Origin: Lunularia cruciata
Lineage: Eukaryota > Streptophyta > Marchantiopsida > Lunulariales > Lunulariaceae
Assembly (NCBI GenBank): GCA_948567375.1
Contig: OX419760.1
Coordinates: forward strand, 23,188,001-23,252,000
Length of the DNA: 64,000 nt
Direction of reading: 5' to 3'
Both the position numbers and the translations under genes were made by a program. Positions 11,401 through 21,117 of the stretch are shown piece after piece. The notes below the pieces were generated by a model. That model did not search any database. It was given only the letters and a program-made list of their open reading frames with translations, and was not told where the DNA came from. Within the stretch, counting starts at the first letter, position 1. Each line of letters starts with the position of its first letter.

Positions 11401-13885
11401 ATATATGCATGAGCCTCAACTGAATAAACAGTCAGTGGTAGATGAAACATAGATGATTACCTCGTGCCCAACCCTCTCTGGACTGATCTTATTGCGTAAG
11501 GCAGTTCTCACTGCTTCACTTGAGGCTGCTCTTTTCAGCTCTTCATCCAACTCAAACTGGAAGCGAGCTCCTAGTAATATTGAACCAACAGAATGAGTTC
11601 ATTGTTTCTATCTTGACATGCGAAGACTACCAGCAAGGCATAGAAACCACCAAGAGATATATTATTTCAAAGCAAGACTAATTTTGCGGTCCGCAGAAAC
11701 CAGTAAGTTATGTTCCTTTAATGTAAAATGGTTAGAACCTGCAACCAGGATTTCATAGCTGATAAGAGCGGTGTTTAAGACATCTTCTGATCTCGTCTGA
11801 TAGTCTTGCTATAACATATGCTTGAGAGGTGGTCTGCCTACTTCAGAACCACGATGGGAATGTGGAACTTCCTGAATCTTACCAAAGCGTATTGAGCGAC
11901 ATACTCGGAGTGGATCATCCAAAAATGTCTGACTTGCAGGCAAAGGCGTCCGGATGACTCCTTTTTTCAGATCTGCAATGCCTGTCACAAGAATATCGAT
12001 TGTTTCTCAGAACGTTTCTTGAAATGCTTATGATTGATGATTAAGAATACGTTTCGTTCCTTGATGATTTGGTCACGGTTGTGATATAGCGTTCCGTAGG
12101 CATCCTTGCAATGATATGCAGCACAAAAGATACAGGGAGGAAGAATGCTGAAAAGGACAATGTACCTTTGTTGGTGAAGTCCTCCACTTCTTTTGTGTTG
12201 ATATTGTAGAAAAGACTAGTAAACACAGCAGACATGAGAGCGGTGTTAGTGTTGATCAATGGATCAAACTACTAAATAAGATGCACTGAAACTCTTCTGG
12301 AATAGACTGTGAAAAATACTGCAACTTGTTGTCAGAAAGGTATCTCGCATGGATGAGTTCTTCGCAAGTGCACAGAATACTATCCAGAGCACAATTTCTG
12401 GTCAACCGTTACAATGCCAGAGTAACTGTTGATTTGACTACGTACCTGTTGATGGTTAGATCACGCCTGAGCGCATCTTGCTCGGGTGTACCAAACTCCT
12501 ACACGAAGTAAGCGATGCTCAGTTGGTAACATTCTCTCAAGTTGTACGAAATACAGAATAAGTAGAATTTCAAATCCAACAACGGATCAAGAAGTCTAAA
12601 TGGACACAGCAATTGATAAGAGTAGTGGTTCACATATCATGTTATACCATTTGAGGTATCCGGCTGTCCTCAGCATAGGTCTCAGCTCGAAGATTCACGA
12701 AATCAATTGACATTCCCAGAACTCGCATGTTGGCAGTCTCCAAATGTTTGGATTGTTCAGGGTTACTGTCAAAAGGCATACGGAGGATCAACGCAATTTT
12801 TCTACACTTCCTTGAATAGAAGAGTCAAGTTGCAGAGTAGGTTATCCTACTATCATTGCTTTGCTCCGGCAATCGAATATTATTTCAGACAAATGAAAAT
12901 CTGTCATGTTGCCCGGAAACTCAGGCATCTCAAACTGAGGCATCAAAAGAAGAGGAAATTGCAAAGAACAACAGAATAAATCGAACCTGAAAGTTACCTA
13001 AGAATTACACCAACTTTGTGTGTCTCTTCGCCAAGAGTTGTAAGGTACTCATTTACTTTCTCACAGAAGTCTTTTCCCAGCATGTCGTCCAAAGCAATGT
13101 CAATGTCAGAGGAATCTTTCCCCAAAAGCTGCAATTAACACAGGTTCAATTAATTGTCGATTTTCACGTGCACACTAGAGCTTGGTTTCAAGCTTTAGAG
13201 GAACATGAGCAGACAACACACAACCGACAATACTAAATACCCCTGATTGAAAGCAAGAGACCAAGCACCAGACAACCATCATCTCGGTAGAGCTCATGGA
13301 GGATAACTGCAATATGTTACCCAGTGAACTAGATAAAAATATCGTTTTGGATGAAACCTCCTGCACCTTGTTACTGATCTGAGATATTCCGGGTGACAAT
13401 GCAAATTCCTAGAGTATTCAACAGGTATCATCCATATCTCTTGATCTTCAATAGTTGGAGATGAATCGTCTGAAAGTAGCCCGTACCTTGTCACGAACCC
13501 AACCTCCTGCCACGCGAAGCTGTGTCTTTAGACCAAATTGCTGCAACACCGCTGTCAAAATAGTGAAAATTCGTTCCTCCAGCTCTGTCAGGTGCACACT
13601 GTCTCTTACCAAAGTCGCCATCCTTGGACGACCTGCACTAACCTGCTTGACGCTCGCTCCAACAACCTCTGTTCTTAATTGTGCTGAGGCGACGACTCTG
13701 TGCAGATTGCGACATACGCCTACTCCGAATAGCGGAAGCGAGAAAGAGCATGAACTCTTTCCGGACGAAAATCCTCTCTCCACTGGACACACGAATTTGC
13801 GTGGATGCGAAATTCGAACACTTGTCCCCAGGTTAGAGAGCAGCGGTAGGGCTGCTGACCTTCTGCTCAGAATGAAAAATGCCAT
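2483..13885 (-). CDS. CCA1: CCA tRNA nucleotidyltransferase, 15 exons, organelle-type leader
   Basis: Adds or repairs the 3' CCA of tRNAs. Exons (high to low): 13487-13885, 12998-13128, 12648-12765, 12446-12498, 12166-12215, 11883-11981, 11461-11570, 11217-11350, 10909-10978, 10562-10633, 5065-5127, 4558-4705, 3479-3664, 3159-3253, 2483-2584. All introns are GT..AG, phases agree throughout, and the sum is 1830 nt (609 aa), close to the ~600 aa of plant homologues. Visible family motifs are RVAGGWVRDK (nucleotide binding), DIDIALDD (the two metal-binding Asp), RRDLTIN, LFYNINTKEVEDFT and DDPLRVCRSIRFGARF; the C-terminal LLWQLAHPSGT also matches. The Ser/Arg-rich first ~85 residues look like an organelle-targeting leader; Met-89 (13621) could start a cytosolic form, and dual targeting is known for this family. 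Intron 10 (5128-10561) is swollen by an antisense copia element; without it the intron is ~280 bp. The ATG at 13885 is the first in frame; upstream the frame reads only GTG at 13927. Confidence 0.95.
3687..4328. repeat. Imperfect direct repeats inside CCA intron 12
   Basis: GGGAGAGGAGTGGATGGT recurs at about 4131 and 4227, followed each time by a diverged TTG(A/G)GT(A/C)GGAG. AGAAGCCGTT recurs in similar context near 3700 and 4300. These look like local duplications within intron sequence; no function is evident. Confidence 0.5.
5180..5670 (+). repeat. copia 5' LTR, overlapping the gag frame
   Basis: Starts TGTATTAG and ends CTCATCA. It is about 63 bp longer than the 3' LTR because of a U3 minisatellite. 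The gag frame can open inside the LTR at ATG 5594, since the 3' LTR carries the same coding stretch to the same endpoint. Confidence 0.85.
5212..5295 (+). repeat. Minisatellite in U3 of the 5' LTR
   Basis: About four to five copies of a ~20-bp unit resembling CTAGATACATGATTAGG. The 3' LTR has a single unit (about 9927-9945), so the array expanded in, or contracted from, only one LTR. Confidence 0.85.
5594..7195 (+). pseudogene. copia Gag, protease and integrase N-terminus (one nonsense codon)
   Basis: One frame broken only by TGA at 6005-6007, probably a former CGA. Order: Gag domain; zinc knuckle CYFCHEKGHVAPIC (about 6412-6453); protease WFLDSGATSHIC (about 6655-6690); pre-integrase HLRLGHLSVQNL with the HH pair (about 7075-7115). 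The frame is lost near 7180, where the CC pair of the integrase zinc finger should be. Start alternatives are ATG 5594 inside the LTR and ATG 5675 inside the primer-binding site. Confidence 0.9.
5673..5684 (+). other. Candidate primer-binding site matching internal initiator tRNA-Met
   Basis: TTATGGGCCCAC begins 2 nt after the 5' LTR. It is the reverse complement of the anticodon-stem/loop region (GUGGGCCCAUAA) of plant initiator tRNA-Met as I recall it. The usual TGGTATCAGAGC (complement of the tRNA 3' end) is not found near the LTR. Drosophila copia is known to prime with a 5' half of this tRNA. The site also contains an in-frame ATG (5675) that could start Gag. Confidence 0.6.
7196..7826 (+). 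pseudogene. copia integrase core
   Basis: In the frame of ATG 7281 (readable upstream to the frameshift), the catalytic triad is visible: Asp in VIHSDVWG, Asp in RTDGGREY, Glu in NGVAERLNRTL. The frame stops at a TGA (7824-7826) just before MLFVGYEEG, which continues the integrase C-terminus. One G appears missing near 7855, shifting the frame again. Confidence 0.9.
7925..9888 (+). pseudogene. copia reverse transcriptase and RNase H, three breaks
   Basis: A charged linker leads to GCKWVFRVKR and YKARLVAKGF of RT. A frameshift near 8605 moves to the next frame (QLDVKTTFLNGDL, ALYGLKQAPRAWY). A TGA at 8865-8867 interrupts. A third segment carries the intact catalytic box YVDDLLLLG, then RNase H (YTDASWGDD, STTEAELMA, LYCDNTGSI). 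A last frameshift near 9705 moves the HIEIRRRFV tail and VFTKALPK into another frame. Confidence 0.9.
9897..10324 (+). repeat. copia 3' LTR
   Basis: Starts TGTTAG directly after the purine-rich TAAGTGGGAG and ends TTTTCATCA. It matches the 5' LTR along its length apart from the missing minisatellite units and one extra TACCTTG-type unit near 10070. Confidence 0.9.
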
Positions 13886-14080
13886 ATCCAAAACTCTGAC
13901 AATCTCATTTTTAAGATTTCTTCCCACCCACGCCCGTACTTCCCCAGGTCAAGTTGTTGCATACACTGATTTTCTTGCTTCGCAGGAAAACCAACCTCAC
14001 AATGCTGCTTAATTTCCTCGTGGAGCACTCTCACAGCAAGGTCAGTTTCTCCATGAAACATATAGCAAGGTCAAGGCACC

Positions 14081-14261
14081 TTTCAGCTGGTCATCCGGGT
14101 CAGAAACCCCAAAAAGCGGTAACCCCTAGAAAGGTCGAGCCGTAGCTTCTGCGACGATTACATTGCTTTCTAGGGCCTATCCATCGTCTCGTGCATTAAT
14201 AGGTCATTGATCCTTGGATTTCGGGATGAATGTTGTTGGGACAGTTCCCTACCTCCTCATA
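14081..14261 (+). repeat. Direct repeat DR1 flanking the cyclin H fragment
   Basis: ~181 bp, from TTTCAGC to CCTCAT, with matching blocks ACTAGAAAGGTCGAG-like, CATTGCTTTCTAGGG and GATGAATGTTGTTG. It recurs as DR2 at 15700-15881 in the same orientation, roughly 80% alike by eye. Not recognised as a known element. Confidence 0.8.
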
Positions 14262-15091
14262 ACAAGCTCGAGTGGCTCCATACTGCACTAAGTACAACGA
14301 CGGCGTTGATAAGCTTCGTTACGCACATTGAGAACGGCTGTACCTGCATCCAAGTGCTTGGTTCCTCAACAATTTTAAACTTCCTTCTGTAGCATAGGTA
14401 ACAAAAAAACTAACCTTAACTAGAGTTATGCCCTTCGATTGGTCGCGTGAAACTTGTCAACCTGTATATCAGATTACCAATTCAGTACGGCTGAACCAAA
14501 AATACAAACAGTGAGGACAGCGGGGAGCTTACGCTGCAATGTGATAATGAGGGATGAATGAAAACCAAAGGTAAACGATTCTAGCTTCAGCAAATCCGCT
14601 TGTTGACCGATGCGTGTCACATTCTTTACACAAAATGAAACGAACAAAAATGTAAACTCCATATCACAACTACAATATGTCTTGACAGTCCAATCCCATT
14701 ATGATGTTCACCAGAGTTTAACGTTGTAAAATCCAATGGTGACAATGCGACGATGTAGCGAAATCAGCCATCCTCACGAAACTGTCACAGTAATTTTAAC
14801 TGCTCTAGCCGCTGGTCATGCTTAAAACTGACCAAGATGCTCCCGAAGTATCCTATCCAATCAATAATCAGCAGGTTCCTGCTAAGTGCTCCATCGATTT
14901 CTCACGGTACCCTCTCCTCCGCTCCAGGCAATGCAGCTTCTGGACAGAGAGGTGCAGGCATCAGAACTCGGAATTCCCGCAATTCAGTCTAACGGGGGGG
15001 AATTCTGCTGTGGAAGCCTTATCATCAAGATAATCAGCAGCCAGTGACATAATCAGCGGAGTTTAGTACTTTCATTACCAATTGAGCTGCC

Positions 15092-15138
15092 AATTGAAAT
15101 TAGACACGCGTAAGCGTGAGTGTGTCTAATTTTCAATT
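15092..15138. repeat. Hairpin-forming palindrome in the inverted copy
   Basis: AATTGAAATTAGACAC (15092-15107) pairs with GTGTCTAATTTTCAATT (15122-15138), one base bulged, with a 14-nt loop. The parental arm (about 21660-21690) holds only one half, so the palindrome arose here by local inversion-duplication. Confidence 0.85.
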
Positions 15139-15333
15139 AGACACGCTTACTTCACAGGAAATAAAAAACCTCCAATCATGTACATCTCAGTACTAGCGTA
15201 ATAAATCCTCCTAACTTCTCCAACTAGAACTATGGTAGAACCTTTGTCATGCATTCAGATACTATCTTTCTCATTGCGGAGTAACTCACGGAGTATATCC
15301 TTTGTCATCCACCAGATTCTATCTTTCCCATTA

Positions 15334-15637
15334 CGGAGTTATCAGCCTTGACTGGATTAGGGAACACACGGTGTGGTCGTCAGCACCTGAGATTTGCACA
15401 GTTAAGGGTATTCCGCCACTTAAATCAGCTGCGTCTTTACTGCTGATTCTTGTTTACTGTTCTCAGTGTATTGATTCCTTCATCTCTGAACTTAGCCCAT
15501 CACAACTGTCCATCTGCATCCGCTGTCGCCAATCTGAGTAACGGAGTTACTCACGGAGTAAATGGAGCTATCAGCCGTGACCGGATTTGGAAACACACGG
15601 TTGTCGTCAGCACCTGAGATTTGCCCAGTTAAGGGTA
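15334..15637 (+). repeat. Internal direct repeat within the inverted copy
   Basis: A block at 15334-15410 (ATCAGCC(T/G)TGAC(T/C)GGATT... to CAGTTAAGGGTA) recurs at 15567-15637. The parental arm has it once, at about 21118-21195 on the other strand. Confidence 0.8.
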
Positions 15638-15699
15638 CTACTCTAAATTTGCACAGTTTAGGGTACTCCGTTTCTCAAATCATTTAGCGTACTGTGATC

Positions 15700-15881
15700 T
15701 TTCAGCCGATCATACCGATTAGAAACCCGGAGAAGCGGTACCAAACCACTAGAAAGGTCGAGACGGAGTCTCTGCACCGATTACGTTGCTTTCTAGGGAA
15801 AGTATCCGGTCTTGTGCATTATTAGGTCATTGGTCCTTGGACTTAGGGATGAATGTTGTTGAGACAATTCGTTACCTCATA
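15700..15881 (+). repeat. Direct repeat DR2 flanking the cyclin H fragment
   Basis: Partner of DR1 at 14081-14261. The two copies bracket the cyclin H fragment almost exactly (it ends ~60 bp before DR2), like terminal repeats of a small element that captured host DNA. Neither shows a clear TG..CA terminus. Confidence 0.8.
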
Positions 15882-16780
15882 TGTAACAGGGCCTATGTCC
15901 CCAGGAGATGGTTCGAGCTCTCAGGGAAGTGCTTAATGGATGCATGTCAAAACTCTGTTCAGTTTATTATCGTCAATCCTACAGTAGGGAACAACCTGTT
16001 CCGATTGAAGAAAAACCGGAACAGAATGTGATTGTTTCACACGCTAACTCTTGGCGCCTTGCTGTTCTGCAAAACTGAAATCACCATAAGACTTCCTTGT
16101 CCTGTGTCGTCGACGTGTGGATGCAGTATGAGAAATTCCTCTTGAATGCTTGAAAAGATCGCCCTCGAACGCACTCGAAGGATACGTGTCAACCAGAGAT
16201 GTGAAATTTCCTGACCAATTTTATATAAGCTTTGCAAATGAATCCAACCAAATGTTTAAACCCTCAATGATGAAATTTAGTGAAGGAAGAGAAAAAGCGG
16301 CTCACTAAAGGTTTCGGTTCAAACAAACTAAGTCCTGTGCATTAGACACGTCAAAGACATTTCTTAACTCTTGACAACGATGGTTTATCGAATGAATTCC
16401 TTACGGCGTGAGTCTGTCAGCCATGACGTTGCCAGGAAAAACGAATGGGAGGGACTTTTGTTAAGGAATATTATGCAGGTATCGGCAAGTTCGCCTAGGG
16501 GTATCTATTTCCTATGCCCCTGCTAGTAGAGGCCTGACAGATTCTGTCCAAACATCTTTTGGTGCGGTATGTTTCGACCCCTGCCAACATCGTGGTTATT
16601 TCCTTTCTGTGTTTTGCTAGGTAGGAAGGGAGGGTGGGTATCCAGAGAGTGTAGTGAAAATACGGGCTACAGCGTCCCAGCAAAATCGAGGTTTCACTGT
16701 AGCTGTCCCCCACGATCGACCCTTCAGTGAGGGGGAGGAACAGCGGAACAACTAGAAATTTGCAAGCTCTTGTTGACACA
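15882..16780. other. Intergenic; no supportable gene
   Basis: Short frames only. The last ~50 bp before 16781 read in frame with the E2 pseudogene and may be copied 5' UTR. Confidence 0.4.
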
Positions 16781-17362
16781 ATGCTCGATGTTTCAAGAGT
16801 GCAAAAGGAGTTGATCGAGATTGAGAGAGATAAGAGTCTCTCAGGAGTGAGCATTGCTATCTCCGAGGATAACCTCCCTCTGATGCGTGGTACTATCACG
16901 GGCCCTGCTGGGACTCCATACGAGGGGGGCATTTTCTCGGTGGATATCCAACTTCCGTCTGGTTAACCTTTCGAGGTTATGAAATGCAGGTCATGACCAA
17001 AGTTTGGCACCCTAGCGTGAGTAGCCAAAATGGAGCAATTTGCCTGGACATTCTTAAGGATCAATGGAGTCCAGCATTAACAGAAGACAGCGTTGCATTC
17101 CCTCCAAGCACTGTTATTGACTCCGGACCCTAATGATCCTCAGGATTCAGTCGCAGCACAGCAATACTTGCGAGATTATGCAACTTTCGCAAGCACTGCT
17201 CGATATTGGACGGAGACTTTCGCTAAAAGAGGATCTCTGGGGATCAACGAGAAGGTGGCGAAGCTAGTAGAAATGGGATTGCCATAAGATGCCTCCAAGT
17301 GCGCTCTTGAAGCTTGCGCGGGTGATGAAAATGCAGCACTGGAGAAGTTGTGTGGTGGCTAG
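16781..17362 (+). pseudogene. Processed pseudogene of a UBC27-type ubiquitin E2 with UBA domain
   Basis: Continuous homology without introns, from MLDVSRVQKEL through GTPYEGG, the E2 core with KVWHP and active-site Cys context [17 protein letters not shown], to a C-terminal UBA domain (KVAKLVEMGL...GDENAALEKLCGG). It is broken by TAA at 16964-16966, where the family has a Gly-Tyr-Pro segment. Frameshifts follow near 16975-17000 and 17085, and a TAA interrupts the UBA domain (17286-17288). Plant UBC27 genes have introns, so a retrocopy is most likely; I see no poly(A) tail or target duplication. No functional E2 is expected. Confidence 0.88.
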
Positions 17363-19141
17363 ATCCATAGATCCATGTAGAAAATTCATTCTCTTCTTTA
17401 ACATGTCTGTGTCCGGCATGGTTGTAAATACTGTATTTTTGTACTCAAGAAGAGATTCCCTGGCAAGGCTGGGCTGGGCCGATGGATTGATTCTGGGTTG
17501 ATTCTGATAGATTAGTTCTTGGGTACACATTGCTCCTGAAAGCTAATCCCCTGCATCGATTGAACGATAGTGGGAAGAATCAATTAGTCTACAACATGAA
17601 TACTGTGTATTTATATCACTCCTCAAGAGGCATCACTCAGGGCCCCGGCTTTCCTCGAAACCGGTCTGCTTGCAAAGCCTTGAATGTGAATACTCCAAAG
17701 GCTTGTCTTGTGAATAAAAGAACCCAGAAACGGAAGTGTCAAAGGAGGTGATACATTTCGTCGCTAGCATATGTTGTAATCGAGACCAAGATGTGAGTCG
17801 ATAGCCCATCAATTCTTCGATGGTGATAGCATTTGAATCAACTCCAGCTTGGTACTCTCACTGCAAGTTCGGCACCACGTCGTGAAATTCTCTCACTGTG
17901 CAGGTCAGAGGATCTAAGAACTGAGCTGAGGAGGGGATTTTCTCTACCACGATTTTGAGCAAACGCGATTTGCAATCTGCTGGCCTTCGCATGTCCTGGA
18001 AGCTTGCGGTCAAGCTTCTTATATCAGGATTCTACCCCATTCTGGAAGTAACCTAGATCTTAGTTGAACAGGGCAGAAACACTTTCAAGTCCACAGGACC
18101 TTGGCCCAAAAGAGTTTTTCCAGTCTTCATCACATCTGAATCTATGGTCTAAACAATGTATGATCATTCACAGTACGTCACTGACGATGCATGGATTTGA
18201 GGGAGGCGGCAAGGTATGTACAATCGGGAAAGGAGGCTAACCAAAGGTGGTCCAAAATGAAATGGGACAGTGGAGCTCGAAATTCGACCACATAAATATG
18301 AAATGGTGTACCCCAGTTGTCAGAAATTGATACTTACCGTGGCTTCTGTTGACCTTGTTGTCGTCCGGGAAAGCCTACGGCAGGAGTCAAGGATACCAAA
18401 GCTCCATGAAGAACAATATCCGCACAATGGAGAGCCGAGGCTCTGCTTTTTGCCAGTGTCCCCTAATCTGCGTCCTTCAGAAACATTACATTGAGATGGA
18501 TTATCCCGTGTCCCGTACTGGATTTGCTTGTAATCGAAAGTATCGTAGATTTCTCACAGTTACCGTGTCCTATCTCCACGTGTCTACCAGACAACGCTGC
18601 CTGGAGCCATTTAGACTCTACATCTTAGTAATCCATGTTTATTATTTTATGGTTTTAGAAGAGTCATGCTGGGACATAAAATTCCTGAAGCCCAATCTTC
18701 AGTACCTAACAGACCGCAGACTGGCCGGGACTTCTCATGGAAAGACTTGCCAGTCAGGCCGAAAGGTCACGATGACCGAACTGTGGATACAAGGGGCATG
18801 TCCCAGTCCTGAAGTCATCTGTCTGATATGATGAGGCGCCATAAACCGGAGTTTTATTCTAGTAGCTGCAAGGACCATGCTGACTAATTATATTTTGAGC
18901 CTATCATCAAGGCTTCATCTCGTCAAACATCATGGCCATATCTACCAAGTTACTCTATATACACCTAGTGTCGCACGTGACCGCTCCAATCGGGTAGGTC
19001 ATACGAGCACTGGATCCCTTCGCACTTCCGAGTTTACTTTCTCTCATTCTTGGACGGTGGAAGCTGGATATGAGAACTTGAGAGCCGGCTCCTAGATTGA
19101 ATTTGTGAATTTAGCGACTCTTCTTCTGATCCGGGTCGCTC
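17363..19141. other. Intergenic; no supportable gene
   Basis: The first ~200 bp may be 3' UTR carried with the E2 copy. The open frame at 18349-18831 (160 codons) shows no domain or composition I can link to a family. Nothing else stands out. Confidence 0.4.
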
Positions 19142-19558
19142 ATGACGACCAAAATAGTTCCGCCATTCACTGAAGAATCCGCTCTGGCGAAGGTCAAGGC
19201 GGCAGAAGACGCTTGGAATTCTCGAGATCCGGCCAGAGTGTGTATGGCATACACGGAAGACTCGGAATGGCGAAACCGAACAGAGATCTTCAAAGGACGT
19301 GAGGCAATAAAGAACTTCCTCACAACAAAGTGGCAGAATGAGCACGAATACCGGTTGATGAAAGAGCTCTGGTGCTACACAGGAAACCGAATATCTGTAC
19401 GGTTCGAATACGAGTGGCATACTAGTGCGGGACAGTGGTATAGGACTCATGGTAATGAGCACTGGGAGTTCGACGATGAAGGACTCATGCGACGTCGAGA
19501 CATGAGTGCCAACGACATTCCAATCAACAAAGAAGATCGCCGCTACTTCGCCTCCTAG
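19142..19558 (+). CDS. DUF1348 / NTF2-like small protein, single exon
   Basis: 138 aa, uninterrupted. Matches the DUF1348 family, small alpha+beta NTF2-fold proteins of uncertain reaction found mainly in bacteria and fungi. Visible family signatures are [20 protein letters not shown] with the DPARV turn, [53 protein letters not shown] and [15 protein letters not shown]. Length is slightly under the usual ~150 aa because the tail after DRRYF is short. There is no signal peptide or membrane segment, so it is probably cytosolic. The start is the first ATG and fits the family N-terminus. It lacks introns, unlike its intact neighbours, which suits acquisition from a microbe, but single-exon plant genes also exist. 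Function unknown. Confidence 0.9.
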   Translation: MTTKIVPPFTEESALAKVKAAEDAWNSRDPARVCMAYTEDSEWRNRTEIFKGREAIKNFLTTKWQNEHEYRLMKELWCYTGNRISVRFEYEWHTSAGQWYRTHGNEHWEFDDEGLMRRRDMSANDIPINKEDRRYFAS

Positions 19559-21117
19559 CTGACATGAGTGGAGAGCATTGATTAGGCATCAGTACGTAGT
19601 TCTTTTGTCCAATCCATCCACCAAGCATAATGTTGTTCGTTCTTCTCATCGATGACAAAGCCAAGTTCGCACTAAATTTCTACTTTGTTATAGCATTTGA
19701 CCTCCGTTAGTGAAAGGATCTCATCGATCGCTTGTTGCAGGTTCAATCCCCGAAGTTCCCTTCACTGTCACCCATGTTTAGGTTCATTGTTGTAAGTTGA
19801 GGAGTTTCTTACTCGAGCTCGTCAACAAAGGTTTAAGGTCCAGGATCATGTTATGTGGCAACAAATTCTCACTATTATCTAGGATTTCTTTCCAGCTCCA
19901 GTAAGTCTTTGGACTTCTTCCCACATCATGCAGTGTCTGAAATGGTTTCGGGGTAGAAAAGGACAACCTTCAGCTCCTGTAAATAGGTGCCCTCCTCTCG
20001 ATATATTCTCGCAGACTCAGAGTGGTCACCAGTTACTTTCCAAACTTCAGGCATGTGGTTTAAACTCCTGCAAAGAGATAAATTTTAATTGAATTCCTTA
20101 ACACCAGTCTCTTCTTCTCCGATTTAAGGCAATCGGTGCTGTCCCGTGTAAGTCGAGAGAAGTGTGTTCCTACATCAATTTACACTAATTAAGTGAAGGA
20201 AGTTGCTTCATCATCTTTATCACTGGCAAAGTTTTTCTCTTAACTTTTTCTTCTTCGGTAATGCAGTGTGGTTGTAGTGACAAAGATGAGACTCAATTCC
20301 TGACATGATTCAGTGCAGCATTCCCAGCCGTGTGTGCTTCCAAGAGTTGGATAAAGCAAGATCTTTCAGAAGGGAAGCATTTGGTTCTCGAGTAAATCTA
20401 GGCTCTTGGGATTATGACATGGGAGAAGACGAAGCAAATGAGTTGAAGTAGCTAGACAGGCATGCATGTTTGATTTTCAGGATGCCTACAACTTCAGTTT
20501 CAATGCATGTGCAACCTTATAGTACTCTGAACATTCTCCCGTTATTTCGGCGATAATGTCGAACACAAATGTTATGTAAACGAGCCCACCATTCATATTA
20601 GAAAATGTATGTATGACCTTAACTGTTCTTAGTAACATGTTATAAGTCTACAGTTTTTCGTTTCCCCAAGGACAGACGAACCATCTAAACCACCTGAGTC
20701 TGGGTATAGTCTGCACTAATGCACACACCGAAATCCACACAGACGTATGATCACCATTGCAACACGCAGCACATTCGACGCAATGCAACAGTGAAGCACG
20801 AAGCCACTCTATGGAATCAAAACAGTCCGTATATTCATATCCAATGCAGCACGAGAACTAGGATATCGTACTGTCAACGTTTCCAATAAAAACTGGAACC
20901 AACTGATACCCGGCATTTGGTAACGAGGGACGAGTCCATCATGCTCTCTCTGTAGAGTGCAATCATATGATCTCCCCGCCAACCAGAGACAGAGAGACGA
21001 TCTGTCAGTCAGAATATCCTTTACTTCCTTCACAAACAGTATGAATGAAATGCAAAGTTCGAAACATTGATCCGGTTATGAGTGTCAGAATTTTCTAGGA
21101 AGTCCAACAGTCCACCA
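19559..21117. other. Intergenic; no supportable gene
   Basis: Short frames only, none recognised. A tRNA-like GGTTCAATCCCC at about 19739 has no matching acceptor or D arm. Confidence 0.4.

Larger units (their letters stand above)
14267..15640 (-). pseudogene. Broken inverted copy of the cyclin H 5' region
   Basis: Promoter, exon 1, intron 1, exon 2, intron 2 and the first bases of exon 3 of the cyclin H gene (21118-22590) are repeated here on the opposite strand. Exon 1 copy is 14712-14771, with a Gln codon changed to TAA (14718-14720). Exon 2 copy is 14415-14461, 4 bp shorter and containing a TAA. Exon 3 survives only as ~16 bp at 14267-14282, joined by a deletion. Introns are kept, so this is a DNA-level duplication and not a retrocopy. 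It cannot encode a cyclin. Confidence 0.9.

Noticed and set aside
13886-13927. Upstream extension of the CCA frame to 13927
   Set aside because: The codon at 13925-13927 is GTG, not ATG; the first ATG in frame is 13883-13885.
13867-14145. Open frames on both strands upstream of the CCA start
   Set aside because: They overlap the 5' leader of the CCA gene in other frames and show no family resemblance.
18349-18831. 160-codon plus-strand frame
   Set aside because: Unlike any family I know and overlaps another open frame; kept as unannotated for lack of support.
19720-19765. tRNA-like T-arm GGTTCAATCCCC
   Set aside because: No matching acceptor stem, D arm or anticodon arm at the right spacing on either strand.
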